From assembly GCF_030732095.1 (NCBI RefSeq), contig NZ_JAVAMQ010000004.1, positions 248,001 to 312,000 of the forward strand: 64,000 nt of DNA, read 5' to 3'. Made by a program: the position numbers and the translations under genes. The notes below the pieces were generated by a model. That model had not been told where the DNA came from and did no database searches. It saw only the letters and a program-made list of their open reading frames with translations. Position 1 is the first letter of the stretch. Every line of letters starts with the position of its first letter. Shown piece by piece: positions 30,736 through 38,874 of this stretch. The DNA comes from Paracoccus spongiarum (GTDB lineage Bacteria; Pseudomonadota; Alphaproteobacteria; Rhodobacterales; Rhodobacteraceae).

Positions 30736-31875
30736 ATGGCCTATCTGGACTACGATGTCACCCGTGTTCCGACCGGGTTTCGCAAGATCCTGTACCTGAA
30801 CTGGCCGCTGGTGTTCCTGCTGGCCGCGGTCGCCTGCTTCGGCTTCCTGATGCTGTATTCCGTGGCCGGCGGCCGCGCCGAGACCTGGGCCGAGCCGCAG
30901 ATGTATCGCTTCGGGGCGGGGATGGCCGCGATGTTCGCGCTGGCTTTCGTGCCGATGTGGTTCTGGCGCGGCGTGTCGATCTTCGCCTATGTTCTCTGCC
31001 TGCTTCTGCTGGTCGCGGTCGAACTGGTGGGCGACATCGGCATGGGCGCGCAACGCTGGATCGACCTCGGCCCGGTCCGGCTGCAACCCTCGGAACTGAT
31101 GAAGATCGCCCTCGTGCTGATGCTGGCCGCCTATTACGACTGGCTGCCGCTGCGCCGGGTGTCGCGCCCGCTGTGGGTGCTGATCCCGGTGGCGCTGATC
31201 CTGCTGCCGACCGCGCTGGTGCTGAAGCAGCCGGATCTCGGCACCTCGATCATGCTGGTGGCGGGCGGCGGCATCCTGATGTTCGCGGCGGGCGTCTCGT
31301 TGTGGTATTTCGGCGTGGTCATCGGCGCGGTCGTGGGCCTCGTCTATGCCGTGCTGGAAAGCCGCGGCACCGACTGGCAGCTTCTGAAGGACTACCAGTA
31401 TCGCCGCATCGACACCTTCCTCGATCCCTCGGTCGATCCTCTCGGCGCGGGCTACAACATCACCCAGGCCCAGATCGCGCTGGGCTCGGGGGGCTGGTCG
31501 GGACGTGGCTTCATGCAGGGCACGCAGTCGCGGCTCAACTTCCTGCCCGAGAAGCAGACCGACTTCATCTTCACCGTGCTGGCCGAGGAATTCGGCTTCG
31601 TCGGGGCGATCTCGCTGCTGATCCTCTACACGCTGATCCTCGGCTTCTGTCTCTACTCGGCGCTCAGCAACCGCGACCGGTTCGGCGCCCTGCTGACCAT
31701 CGGCATCAGTGGCACCTTCTTCGTCTACTTCGCGATCAACATGGGCATGGTGATGGGGCTGCTGCCGGTGGTCGGCTCGCCGCTGCCGCTGGTCAGCTAT
31801 GGCGGCACGGCGATGATGATCCTGCTGATGGGATTCGGCATGGTCCAGTCGGCCCATGTCCATCGGCCACGGTAG
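30736..31875 (+). CDS. rodA: Rod-shape peptidoglycan glycosyltransferase RodA
   Basis: 379 residues, about ten membrane segments, of the SEDS family. Signatures include MGAQRWIDLGPVRLQPSELM, with the conserved QPSE, and QTDFIFTVLAEEFGFVGAI near residue 275, with the conserved Asp of the catalytic cavity. SYGGTAMMILLMGFGM closes the protein. RodA polymerises glycan strands from lipid II, paired with PBP2. It is the last gene of the mreBCD-mrdA-rodA operon. The next gene starts four bases on, so read-through is likely. Confidence 0.96.
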   Translation: MAYLDYDVTRVPTGFRKILYLNWPLVFLLAAVACFGFLMLYSVAGGRAETWAEPQMYRFGAGMAAMFALAFVPMWFWRGVSIFAYVLCLLLLVAVELVGDIGMGAQRWIDLGPVRLQPSELMKIALVLMLAAYYDWLPLRRVSRPLWVLIPVALILLPTALVLKQPDLGTSIMLVAGGGILMFAAGVSLWYFGVVIGAVVGLVYAVLESRGTDWQLLKDYQYRRIDTFLDPSVDPLGAGYNITQAQIALGSGGWSGRGFMQGTQSRLNFLPEKQTDFIFTVLAEEFGFVGAISLLILYTLILGFCLYSALSNRDRFGALLTIGISGTFFVYFAINMGMVMGLLPVVGSPLPLVSYGGTAMMILLMGFGMVQSAHVHRPR

Positions 31876-31879
31876 AACC

Positions 31880-32788
31880 ATGCGCGTCCTGTTCGCCGCA
31901 CCCGCGCCGATGTGGGCCGAATGGGCCCCCGCGCTGACCGCCGCCTGCCCCGAGATGGACCTGCGCCGGTCCGGCGATCCTGCGGGCTTCGACGCGATCA
32001 TCTACGCGCCCGGCGGCGAGATCGAGGATCTGTCGCCCTATGTCCGTGCGCGCCTCGTCCAAAGCCTCTGGGCCGGGGTCGAGCGCATCGTCACCAACCC
32101 CAGCCTGACCCAGCCGCTGGCGCGCATGGTCGATCCCGGCCTGTCGCGCGGCATGGCCGAATACTGCACGGGCTGGGTGATGCGGGCGCATCTGGGCATG
32201 GACCGCTATGCACAGGACGGGATCTGGCGCAACGGCCAGGTGCCGCCGCTGGCCGGCGACCGCAGGGTGACAATCCTCGGCATGGGCGAACTGGGCCGCG
32301 CCGTGGCCGCGATGCTGGCGCCGATCGGGTTCCGGCTGACCGGCTACAGCGCCTCGGGCCGCGCGGTCGATGGGGTGCGCAGCCTCGGCGGGGACGATCC
32401 CGGCGCCGCGCTCGATGGCGCCGAGATCCTCGTGAGCCTGCTGCCCGATACCCCGGCCACGCGCAACCTGCTGGATGCCGGCCGGCTGTCGCGCCTGGCG
32501 CGCGGGGCGTGGATCATCAATCCCGGCCGCGGCACGCTGATCGACGAAGCGGCGCTGATCTCGGCTCTCGATGACGGCCATCTGGGCCACGCCGTCCTCG
32601 ACGTGTTCCGCACCGAGCCGCTTCCGCCCGGCCACCCCTTCTGGGCGCATCCGGGTGTCACCGTCACGCCCCATATCGCAGCCGACACCCGTCCAGAAAC
32701 CGCCGCGCCCGTCGTCGCCGACAATCTGCGCCGGGCGATGGCGGGCCGGCCCGTCCGGCATCTCGTCGATCGCGTCAGGGGCTACTGA
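31880..32788 (+). CDS. ghrA: Glyoxylate/hydroxypyruvate reductase A-like dehydrogenase
   Basis: 302 residues from ATG at 31880, four bases after the rodA stop; an ATG at 31856 inside rodA is less likely. The NAD(P) fold is VTILGMGELGRAVAAML (GxGxxG). The 2-hydroxyacid dehydrogenase catalytic set is present: Arg in NPGRGTLIDE, Glu in FRTEPLPPGHPFW, and His in TPHIAADTRPE. GhrA-type enzymes reduce glyoxylate and hydroxypyruvate in the cytoplasm. The substrate is inferred from similarity only. It overlaps the convergent DUF2062 gene by seven bases. Confidence 0.88.
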   Translation: MRVLFAAPAPMWAEWAPALTAACPEMDLRRSGDPAGFDAIIYAPGGEIEDLSPYVRARLVQSLWAGVERIVTNPSLTQPLARMVDPGLSRGMAEYCTGWVMRAHLGMDRYAQDGIWRNGQVPPLAGDRRVTILGMGELGRAVAAMLAPIGFRLTGYSASGRAVDGVRSLGGDDPGAALDGAEILVSLLPDTPATRNLLDAGRLSRLARGAWIINPGRGTLIDEAALISALDDGHLGHAVLDVFRTEPLPPGHPFWAHPGVTVTPHIAADTRPETAAPVVADNLRRAMAGRPVRHLVDRVRGY

Positions 32789-33507
32789 TCCCCATCTCCT
32801 GTGCGGGAAATATCCCGGGGGGAGTCCGCAGGACGGGGGGCAGCGCCCCCCCGCTTCATGGCCTCGGTCTCGCGGGCTGTGGTCACAAGCGCACCTCGCG
32901 TGCGCACCTTCTCGATCCGCCAGGCCATCTTCTTCTCGCGCCGCCGGTGATAGGCGCGGATCACCGGCACCGTAAGGTAATGCGCGGCGACGCTGACCAG
33001 CAGCCCGATCAGCGCGCCGCCGACCATGTAGGGCCAGTAGATCTGCTGGAAGAACTCGATCAGGCGACCCCAATGCACGCGCTCGGGCCCGAAGACGGAT
33101 TCCAGGTTGTTCCACAACTCGGTGCTGGCCCCGGCGAATTCGCCGAAGATCCGCTGCGGCCCCATGTCGCCGCGATAACCCAGGATCTCGCGCCCCAGGC
33201 CGACGGCGGCGACGGCGATGAAGGGAAAAGTCACCGGGTTGCCCACGAAAGTCGCCAGCAGCGCGGCCAGCACATTGCCGCCGATCAGCCAGGCCACCGC
33301 GGCGGCCGACAGGAAGTGCAACCCGAACAGCGGCGTGAAGGACACGAACACCCCCGCCGCGACGCCCCGGCCGATGCGGTGCGGCTGGTCGGGCAGCCGG
33401 CGAACCCGGTGCAGGACATAGGTGCCCGCCCGCCGCCAGCCGCCGGGCGGATAGATCATGTCGCTGGCCATCTGGCCATAGCTGCGGGGCTTGCGGCGCT
33501 TGAACAC
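32782..33507 (-). CDS. DUF2062 membrane protein
   Basis: 241 residues. The conserved DUF2062 core covers PHRIGRGVAAGVFVSFTPLF and GLHFLSAAAVAWLIGGN, then GNPVTFPFIAVAAVGLGREI. Two to three membrane segments are seen, with another near 155-175. The family is often tied to glycan or lipid export, but the function is not known. It follows the rel gene by 35 bases on the same strand. The last 20 or so residues (RGGAAPRPADSPRDISRTGD) are encoded by an intergenic repeat seen again near 48.9 kb, so this end probably replaced an older one. Confidence 0.85.
   Translation of the reverse strand: MFKRRKPRSYGQMASDMIYPPGGWRRAGTYVLHRVRRLPDQPHRIGRGVAAGVFVSFTPLFGLHFLSAAAVAWLIGGNVLAALLATFVGNPVTFPFIAVAAVGLGREILGYRGDMGPQRIFGEFAGASTELWNNLESVFGPERVHWGRLIEFFQQIYWPYMVGGALIGLLVSVAAHYLTVPVIRAYHRRREKKMAWRIEKVRTRGALVTTARETEAMKRGGAAPRPADSPRDISRTGDGDQ
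32793..32852. repeat. Intergenic repeat, copy 1
   Basis: It opens TCTCCTGTGCGGGAAATATC, runs through CCCGGGGGGAG and ends GGGGGGCAGCGCCCCCC, a GC-rich palindromic end. The copy at 48909-48970 shares the opening, the CCCGGGGGAG centre and the GGGGGCAGCGCCCCC end, but has a different spacer. It overlaps the 3' end of the DUF2062 gene. Confidence 0.8.
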
Positions 33508-33542
33508 GATATCACCCGGTGCTTCGCGGGCTGGGCCGCGGA

Positions 33543-35657
33543 CTACGGTTTCAGCGCCGGGTCACGGATCCGGGCGACCTGCGCGACATCGCCTTCCGCC
33601 TCCAGCGCGGTCAGCAGGTTGTGCAGATGCTCGTGGTCGCGCAACTCGACCTCGACCTCGATCCGGTAGAAATCCGGCTTTCGGTCGATGAACTCGAGGT
33701 TCGAGATATTCGCACCCTGCGCCCCGATCAAGCCACAGATGCGTCCCAGGACGCCCGCATCATGCCGGATCGTCAGGTTCAGCAGCGTCGAATAGGCCGC
33801 AGGGTGACGGCCCTCGCGCCATTGCAGGTCGACCCAGCGATCCGGGCTGTCCTCGAACTCGGCCAGCACCGGGCAGTCGATGGCGTGGATGACCACGCCG
33901 CGGCCGCGATAGGTGATGCCCACGATCCGCTCGCCCGGCAGCGGGCTGCAACAGGGGGCGCGCTGGAACTCGGCATCGGCCTCGAGCCCGGCGAAGGGGC
34001 GCTTGCCGTCGATCTCGTCCTGATGGCCGGCCAGTTCGGGATAAAGGACCGACAGCACCTCCTTGGCCGAGATCTCGGCGCTGCCGATCCGGGCCAGCAA
34101 TTCCTCGGCATCCTCGACGCCCATCTGCCGGGCGGCGGTGCGCAGCGCCTTGTCGGTGACCTTGCGGCCGACATGCTCGAAGCTGACGCGCACCAACTCG
34201 CGCCCCAGCCGCATGAAGCGGTCGCGATCCTCCTCGCGCAGGCTGCGCCGGATGGCGGCCTTGGCCCGGCCGGTGACCACGATGTCCAGCCAGGTCGCCT
34301 GCGGCCGCTGCCCGGACGCGGCGATCACCTCGACCGACTGGCCGTTCTTCAGCCGCGTCCACAGCGGCACCCGGATGCCGTCCACCTTGGCGCCGACGCA
34401 GGAATTGCCCAGCCGCGTGTGGATCGCATAGGCGAAATCGATCGGCGTGGCGCCCTTGGGCAGCTGCATCACGTCGCCCTTCGGGGTGAAGCAGAACACC
34501 TGGTCCTGATACATCTCCAGCTTCACATGCTCGAGGAACTCGTTGTGGTCCTCGCCATCGAAGCGGTCGGTCAGGCTGTCGATCCAGGCGGCGGGATCGA
34601 CGGCGAAGGGGTTGCGCGCCAAGACGCCGTCGCGATAGGACCAGTGCGCCGCCACGCCGGCCTCGGCGACCTCGTGCATCTGGCGGGTGCGGATCTGCAC
34701 CTCGACCCGCTTGCCGTCACGCCCCGAGACGGTCGTGTGGATCGACCGGTAGCCGTTCGATTTCGGCTGGCTGATGTAATCCTTGAACCGCCCCGGCACC
34801 GCCCGCCACCGATGGTGGATCACCCCCAGCGCGCGATAGCAGTCCATCTCTGACCGGGTGATGATGCGAAACCCGTAGATGTCCGACAGCCGTGAGAAGG
34901 CCAGCTGCTTTTCCTGCATCTTGCGCCACACCGAGAAGGGCTTCTTGGCCCGGCCGAACACGTCGGCCTCGATCCCCTCGCGTTCCAGTTCGGCGCGGAT
35001 ATCGGCGGTGATCTGGCCGATGATGTCGCCCGAGGCGCGTTGCAGGCTGACGAAACGGCGGATGATCGAGTTGCGGGCTTCGTGGTTGATGACCTTGAAG
35101 GCCAGGTCCTCAAGTTCCTCGCGCATCCACTGCATGCCCATCCGCCCGGCCAGCGGCGCATAGATGTCCATCGTCTCGCGTGCCTTCTGCACCTGCTTGT
35201 CGGGCCGCATCGAGCGAATCGTGCGCATGTTGTGCAGACGGTCGGCCAGCTTGACGAGGATCACCCGCAGGTCGCGCGACATGGCCATGAACAGCTTGCG
35301 GAAGTTCTCGGCCTGCTTCGACTGTGCGCTGGACAGTTGCAGGTTGGTCAGCTTGGTCACGCCATCGACGAGATCGGCAATCTCGCTGCCGAACATCCCC
35401 GCCAGATCCTCCTTGGTGGATCGCGTGTCCTCGACGGTGTCGTGCAGCAGGGCGGTAACGATGGTGGCGTCGTCCAGCCGCATCTCGGTCAGGATGGCGG
35501 CGACGGCGATGGGATGGGTGAAATAGGGCTCGCCGGAATGGCGGAACTGGCCCTCATGCATCCGCATCCCGTATTCGTAGGCATCGCGGATCAGGTCGGC
35601 ATTGCTGCGCGGGTTGTAGTTGCGGACCAGCGCGATCAGGTCTTCGACGTCGATCAT
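33543..35657 (-). CDS. Bifunctional (p)ppGpp synthetase/hydrolase (Rel/SpoT)
   Basis: 704 residues. An HD hydrolase domain (HDTVEDTRST, HD at residues 72-73) is followed by the synthetase domain with RFKDYISQPKSNGYRSIHTT. RFKD is the motif of bifunctional enzymes rather than of RelA. Then come a TGS domain (FCFTPKGDVMQLPKGATPID) at about 390-450 and a C-terminal ACT domain, ending in the last 75 residues. It makes and degrades the stringent alarmone in response to starvation. It is the third gene of folK-rpoZ-rel-DUF2062, all on the minus strand. Confidence 0.97.
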   Translation of the reverse strand: MIDVEDLIALVRNYNPRSNADLIRDAYEYGMRMHEGQFRHSGEPYFTHPIAVAAILTEMRLDDATIVTALLHDTVEDTRSTKEDLAGMFGSEIADLVDGVTKLTNLQLSSAQSKQAENFRKLFMAMSRDLRVILVKLADRLHNMRTIRSMRPDKQVQKARETMDIYAPLAGRMGMQWMREELEDLAFKVINHEARNSIIRRFVSLQRASGDIIGQITADIRAELEREGIEADVFGRAKKPFSVWRKMQEKQLAFSRLSDIYGFRIITRSEMDCYRALGVIHHRWRAVPGRFKDYISQPKSNGYRSIHTTVSGRDGKRVEVQIRTRQMHEVAEAGVAAHWSYRDGVLARNPFAVDPAAWIDSLTDRFDGEDHNEFLEHVKLEMYQDQVFCFTPKGDVMQLPKGATPIDFAYAIHTRLGNSCVGAKVDGIRVPLWTRLKNGQSVEVIAASGQRPQATWLDIVVTGRAKAAIRRSLREEDRDRFMRLGRELVRVSFEHVGRKVTDKALRTAARQMGVEDAEELLARIGSAEISAKEVLSVLYPELAGHQDEIDGKRPFAGLEADAEFQRAPCCSPLPGERIVGITYRGRGVVIHAIDCPVLAEFEDSPDRWVDLQWREGRHPAAYSTLLNLTIRHDAGVLGRICGLIGAQGANISNLEFIDRKPDFYRIEVEVELRDHEHLHNLLTALEAEGDVAQVARIRDPALKP

Positions 35658-35690
35658 GTCCTGCCGAAGACCCCGTTCCGTCGCGCCGTC

Positions 35691-36044
35691 TTACCGCTGG
35701 TTCGCGTCCAGCATCATCCGCAGCATCCGCTCTTCCGATTCGTCGTCGGCGGGCTTGGGACGATCCATCTCGGCGCCCAGCAGCAGCGCCATCGCATCCT
35801 CTTCGGGTTCGTCGACCTCGATCTGGGTCTGGGTCGATTCGATCATCCGCTCGCGCAGGTCATCGACCGGCTGCGTCTCGTCGGCGATCTCGCGCAGGGC
35901 CACGACCGGATTCTTGTCGTTGTCGCGGTCGACCGTGGCCTGGCTGCCGGCGGCGATCTCGCGGGCCCGATGCGCGGCCAGCATCACCAGATCAAAGCGG
36001 TTGGGAACCTTGTCGACGCAATCTTCAACCGTAACGCGGGCCAT
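35691..36044 (-). CDS. rpoZ: RNA polymerase omega subunit
   Basis: 117 residues. It starts [20 protein letters not shown] and continues [14 protein letters not shown], the omega signature that wraps the beta' tail. [13 protein letters not shown] ends the conserved part. The acidic C-terminal half is typical of alphaproteobacterial omegas. Omega helps beta' assembly and forms part of a ppGpp site on RNA polymerase, which fits its place before rel. AGGTGAG precedes the start. Confidence 0.96.
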   Translation of the reverse strand: MARVTVEDCVDKVPNRFDLVMLAAHRAREIAAGSQATVDRDNDKNPVVALREIADETQPVDDLRERMIESTQTQIEVDEPEEDAMALLLGAEMDRPKPADDESEERMLRMMLDANQR

Positions 36045-36151
36045 GTCTCACCTGTGCAGATTCGAATCGGGTATCGGGGGCGAAACCGGAGTTCTGGTGG
36101 CCAGACCGGGAAATGTCAAGGAAAAGGCAAGGCGTCGCCGGGTCGGCCCGG

Positions 36152-36760
36152 TCATCGGGTCGGACCCTGCGCGAGACCTTGCTGCGCGGTCAACGGCGAC
36201 ATGCCGGCCAGCCCCTGCGCACCGAGGTCCGCCAGCATCCCGGCCACGCTGCGCCCGGTCAGCGGATGGCACCAGTGCGGCGCGATCTCGGCCAGCGGCG
36301 CCAGCACGAAGCCGCGATCCTGAAGCCTCGGATGCGGCAGGATCAGCCGGTCCGGCGCCTCGACGGCCTGCCGTGCGGGCGGCAATGCGACCCAGGCGCG
36401 CTGCGTCGCGGAATCGGGGCGCACCAGATTCCCGACGGCGATCAGGTCCAGGTCCAGCACCCGCGCCGACCAGCGCCCGGTGCCGCGATCGCGTCCCATC
36501 CGCGCCTCGATCGCGTGCAGCCGCACCAGCAGGGCCTCGGGTGCGAGCCGCGACCGGACAAGCACCACCGCATTGGCGTAATCGGGGCCGGAGCCCGGAG
36601 GATAAGCCGGGGTTTGCCAGATCCGGCTGGCGGCGCTTATTGAAATATCCTGTTCAGCGTGCAGAATGGACAGTGCTGAACCAAGCGTTTCACTCGCGCT
36701 GCCGTCAGCCGATGGCAGGTTCGCGCCAAGGGCGACTATCGATAAGGACAACCTATCCAT
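36152..36760 (-). CDS. folK: 6-Hydroxymethyl-7,8-dihydropterin pyrophosphokinase
   Basis: 202 residues. It transfers pyrophosphate from ATP to the pterin in folate synthesis. Diagnostic blocks are IVALGANLPS at the N-terminus, TPAYPPGSGPDYANAVVLV (the ANA pterin loop), and RGTGRWSARVLDLDLIAVG, whose DLDL Asps bind Mg2+. LPHPRLQDRGFVLAPLAEIA follows. It is slightly longer than the E. coli enzyme at the C-terminus. It is first of the folK-rpoZ-rel group and divergent from the NYN gene. Confidence 0.95.
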   Translation of the reverse strand: MDRLSLSIVALGANLPSADGSASETLGSALSILHAEQDISISAASRIWQTPAYPPGSGPDYANAVVLVRSRLAPEALLVRLHAIEARMGRDRGTGRWSARVLDLDLIAVGNLVRPDSATQRAWVALPPARQAVEAPDRLILPHPRLQDRGFVLAPLAEIAPHWCHPLTGRSVAGMLADLGAQGLAGMSPLTAQQGLAQGPTR

Positions 36761-36865
36761 GCCCGCCTGACCGTCCTATGAAACCATGGCGGGCATCGGG
36801 CCGGAACGCCGGCGCCGGACCCTGCCTGACCACACCTACTGCAAGTCTGATCGAAGGCAACACCG

Positions 36866-37417
36866 ATGTTTTACAAGGACGACCGACTGGCGATGTTCAT
36901 CGACGGCGCCAATCTCTACGCCGCCGCGAGATCCCTGGGGTTCGACATAGATTACAAGCTGTTGCGACAGGAATTCGACCGCAGGGGAAAGCTGATGCGC
37001 GCCTATTACTACACCGCGCTGATGGATGGCGAGGAATATTCCCCGATCCGACCGCTGGTGGACTGGCTGCACTACAACGGCTATTGCGTCGTCACCAAGC
37101 CGGCCAAGGAATTCACCGACTCGATGGGTCGCCGCAAGGTCAAGGGCAACATGGACATCGAACTGGCGGTCAGCGCGATGGAACTGGCTCCGCGGCTTGA
37201 CCACGCGGTGCTGTTCTCGGGCGATGGCGACTTCCGCCCGCTGGTCGAGGCGCTGCAACGCCAGGGGGTGCGGGTGTCGGTGGTCTCGACCATCCGCAGC
37301 CAGCCGCCGATGATCGCCGACGACCTGCGCCGCCAGGCCGACAACTTCATCGAGCTTGACGCCCTGCGCGACATCATCGGCCGCCCGCCGCGCGAAACCA
37401 CGCAGGCCGAGACCTGA
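36866..37417 (+). CDS. NYN-domain protein (LabA/DUF88 type)
   Basis: 183 residues forming one NYN (PIN-like nuclease) domain. The acidic residues expected at the metal site are visible in LAMFIDGANLYAA, KGNMDIELAVSAMEL and AVLFSGDGDFRPLVEAL. ITSMGR-like linker KEFTDSMGRRKV precedes the second block. The family includes LabA of cyanobacteria and probable RNases, but no substrate is known. Divergence from folK across 105 bases recurs, as I recall, in related genomes. Confidence 0.88.
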   Translation: MFYKDDRLAMFIDGANLYAAARSLGFDIDYKLLRQEFDRRGKLMRAYYYTALMDGEEYSPIRPLVDWLHYNGYCVVTKPAKEFTDSMGRRKVKGNMDIELAVSAMELAPRLDHAVLFSGDGDFRPLVEALQRQGVRVSVVSTIRSQPPMIADDLRRQADNFIELDALRDIIGRPPRETTQAET

Positions 37418-37440
37418 CAGCCCCGGCGCATGGCAGATGG

Positions 37441-38628
37441 GTGGCGCTGGCGCTGATCTGCACCGGCGTGGTGGGGGCGATGACCTGCTGGTTCTCGGCC
37501 ACCGAGATCATGCCCGAACTGATCCGCGACTGGCGGCTTGACCCTGCGCAGGCAGGCTGGCTGACCAATGCCGTCCAGATCGGTTTCGTCGTCGGGGCGC
37601 TGGCCTCGGCGCTGGTGAACCTGCCCGACATCCTGCGGCTGACCCGGCTGATCGCCGGCGCGGCGCTGCTGGCCGCTGCCGCCAACGCCTGTCTGCTGCT
37701 GGAGCCCGGATATTCGGGCGCCCTGGCCGCGCGTTTCGTCACCGGTGTCGCGCTGGCGGGGCTGTACCCGCCCGCGATGAAGCTGATGGCGACGTGGTTC
37801 CTGCGCGGGCGCGGTCTTGCGATGGGCTTCCTCATCGCCGGGCTGACGCTGGGCTCGTCCATGCCGCATCTGTTCCGCGCGCTGGGCGGCGGCATCGACT
37901 GGCGCCTCGTTGTCATTGCCGCGTCGCTGGCCACCCTGAGTTCGGCGGCGATCTTCGGGCTGATGGTGCGCGAGGGGCCGCATGGCTTCGGCCGTGCGAC
38001 CTTCGATCCCCGGCAGGCGCTGGCGGTGCTGCGCGACCGGCCGGTGCTGTTGGCAAATCTGGGCTATTTCGGCCATATGTGGGAACTCTACGCGATGTGG
38101 GCGTGGTTTCTTGCCTTCGCCACCGCGGCGGCCGGGGCGGGCGTCGGCCCCTTCGCCAGCCCGTCGGCCTTCGCCTTCGTGGTGGTGGCGTCGGGCGTGG
38201 CAGGCTGCATCCTCGGCGGCGTGCTGTCCGACCGCATCGGCCGCTGCCTGACAACCGCCGGGATGATGGCCGTGTCGGCCGCCTGCGCGGCGCTGATCGG
38301 TCTGGCCTTCGACGGCCCCGCCTGGGGTCTGGCGCTGATCGGCATCGTCTGGGGGATCGCGGTCATCGGCGACAGCGCGCAGTTCTCGGCCGCCGTGACG
38401 GAACTGGCCGATCCAAGGCTGGTCGGCACCGCGCTGACCTTGCAGACCAGCCTGGGCTTTGCGCTGACCGTGCTGGCCATCTGGCTGATGCCGCATGTCG
38501 CCGAGATGCTGGGCGGCTGGCGATGGGCGTTCCTTGCTCTGCTGCCCGGGCCGGTGATCGGTACCTGGGCGATGCTGCGGCTGCGCGGCATGGAGGCGTC
38601 GCGGCGGCTGGCCGGGGGCCGCCGCTGA
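37441..38628 (+). CDS. Major facilitator superfamily transporter, substrate unknown
   Basis: 395 residues with about twelve hydrophobic segments, for example LALICTGVVGAMTCW, and VVVASGVAGCILGGVLSDRI, which includes the GxLxDRxGR-like loop. FLRGRGLAMGFLIAGLTLGS is the equivalent of the domain-A loop. The start is taken at GTG 37441; ATGs nearby at 37430 and 37437 are in other frames, and an upstream CTG or TTG cannot be excluded. It is a secondary carrier of the inner membrane. Neighbours give no clue to the substrate. Confidence 0.82.
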   Translation: MALALICTGVVGAMTCWFSATEIMPELIRDWRLDPAQAGWLTNAVQIGFVVGALASALVNLPDILRLTRLIAGAALLAAAANACLLLEPGYSGALAARFVTGVALAGLYPPAMKLMATWFLRGRGLAMGFLIAGLTLGSSMPHLFRALGGGIDWRLVVIAASLATLSSAAIFGLMVREGPHGFGRATFDPRQALAVLRDRPVLLANLGYFGHMWELYAMWAWFLAFATAAAGAGVGPFASPSAFAFVVVASGVAGCILGGVLSDRIGRCLTTAGMMAVSAACAALIGLAFDGPAWGLALIGIVWGIAVIGDSAQFSAAVTELADPRLVGTALTLQTSLGFALTVLAIWLMPHVAEMLGGWRWAFLALLPGPVIGTWAMLRLRGMEASRRLAGGRR

Positions 38629-38670
38629 TACCGGCTGCGGTCGCCGGAGGTGGGCGCGCCCCGCCATGCG

Positions 38671-38755
38671 TGGTGCGGGCGGCGGGACTCGAACCCGCAC
38701 GGGCCAGGCCCTGGCGATTTTAAGTCGCCTGTGTCTACCGTTCCACCACGCCCGC
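38671..38755 (-). tRNA. tRNA-Leu (anticodon UAA)
   Basis: On the reverse strand GCGGGCG pairs with CGCCCGC. The D-arm has GTGGAACGGTAGAC. The anticodon stem GGCGA/TCGCC encloses CTTAAAA with anticodon TAA. A class II variable arm follows, then the T-arm GCGGGTTCGAGTCCCGC and an encoded ACCA. It decodes UUA, a very rare codon in this GC-rich sequence. Confidence 0.95.
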
Positions 38756-38874
38756 AGGCCGCGGAACCGCCTGCCGAGGCCGTCGCTAGCCAAGCGGTTA
38801 TGATTAATCAAGCGGAACTTGGCGCGCAGGGCGGGGTTGACCGGGACGTTCATCCAGCCAGATCGGAGGACCCC

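Noticed and set aside
28690-32001. A 1103-codon reverse-strand open frame across mrdA and rodA
   Set aside because: His/Gln/Arg-rich shadow of well-supported genes on the plus strand.
38760-38874. An OxyR-type site before katE
   Set aside because: CCAAG...CTTGG and GATTAATC are short and do not match a regulator site well enough to annotate.
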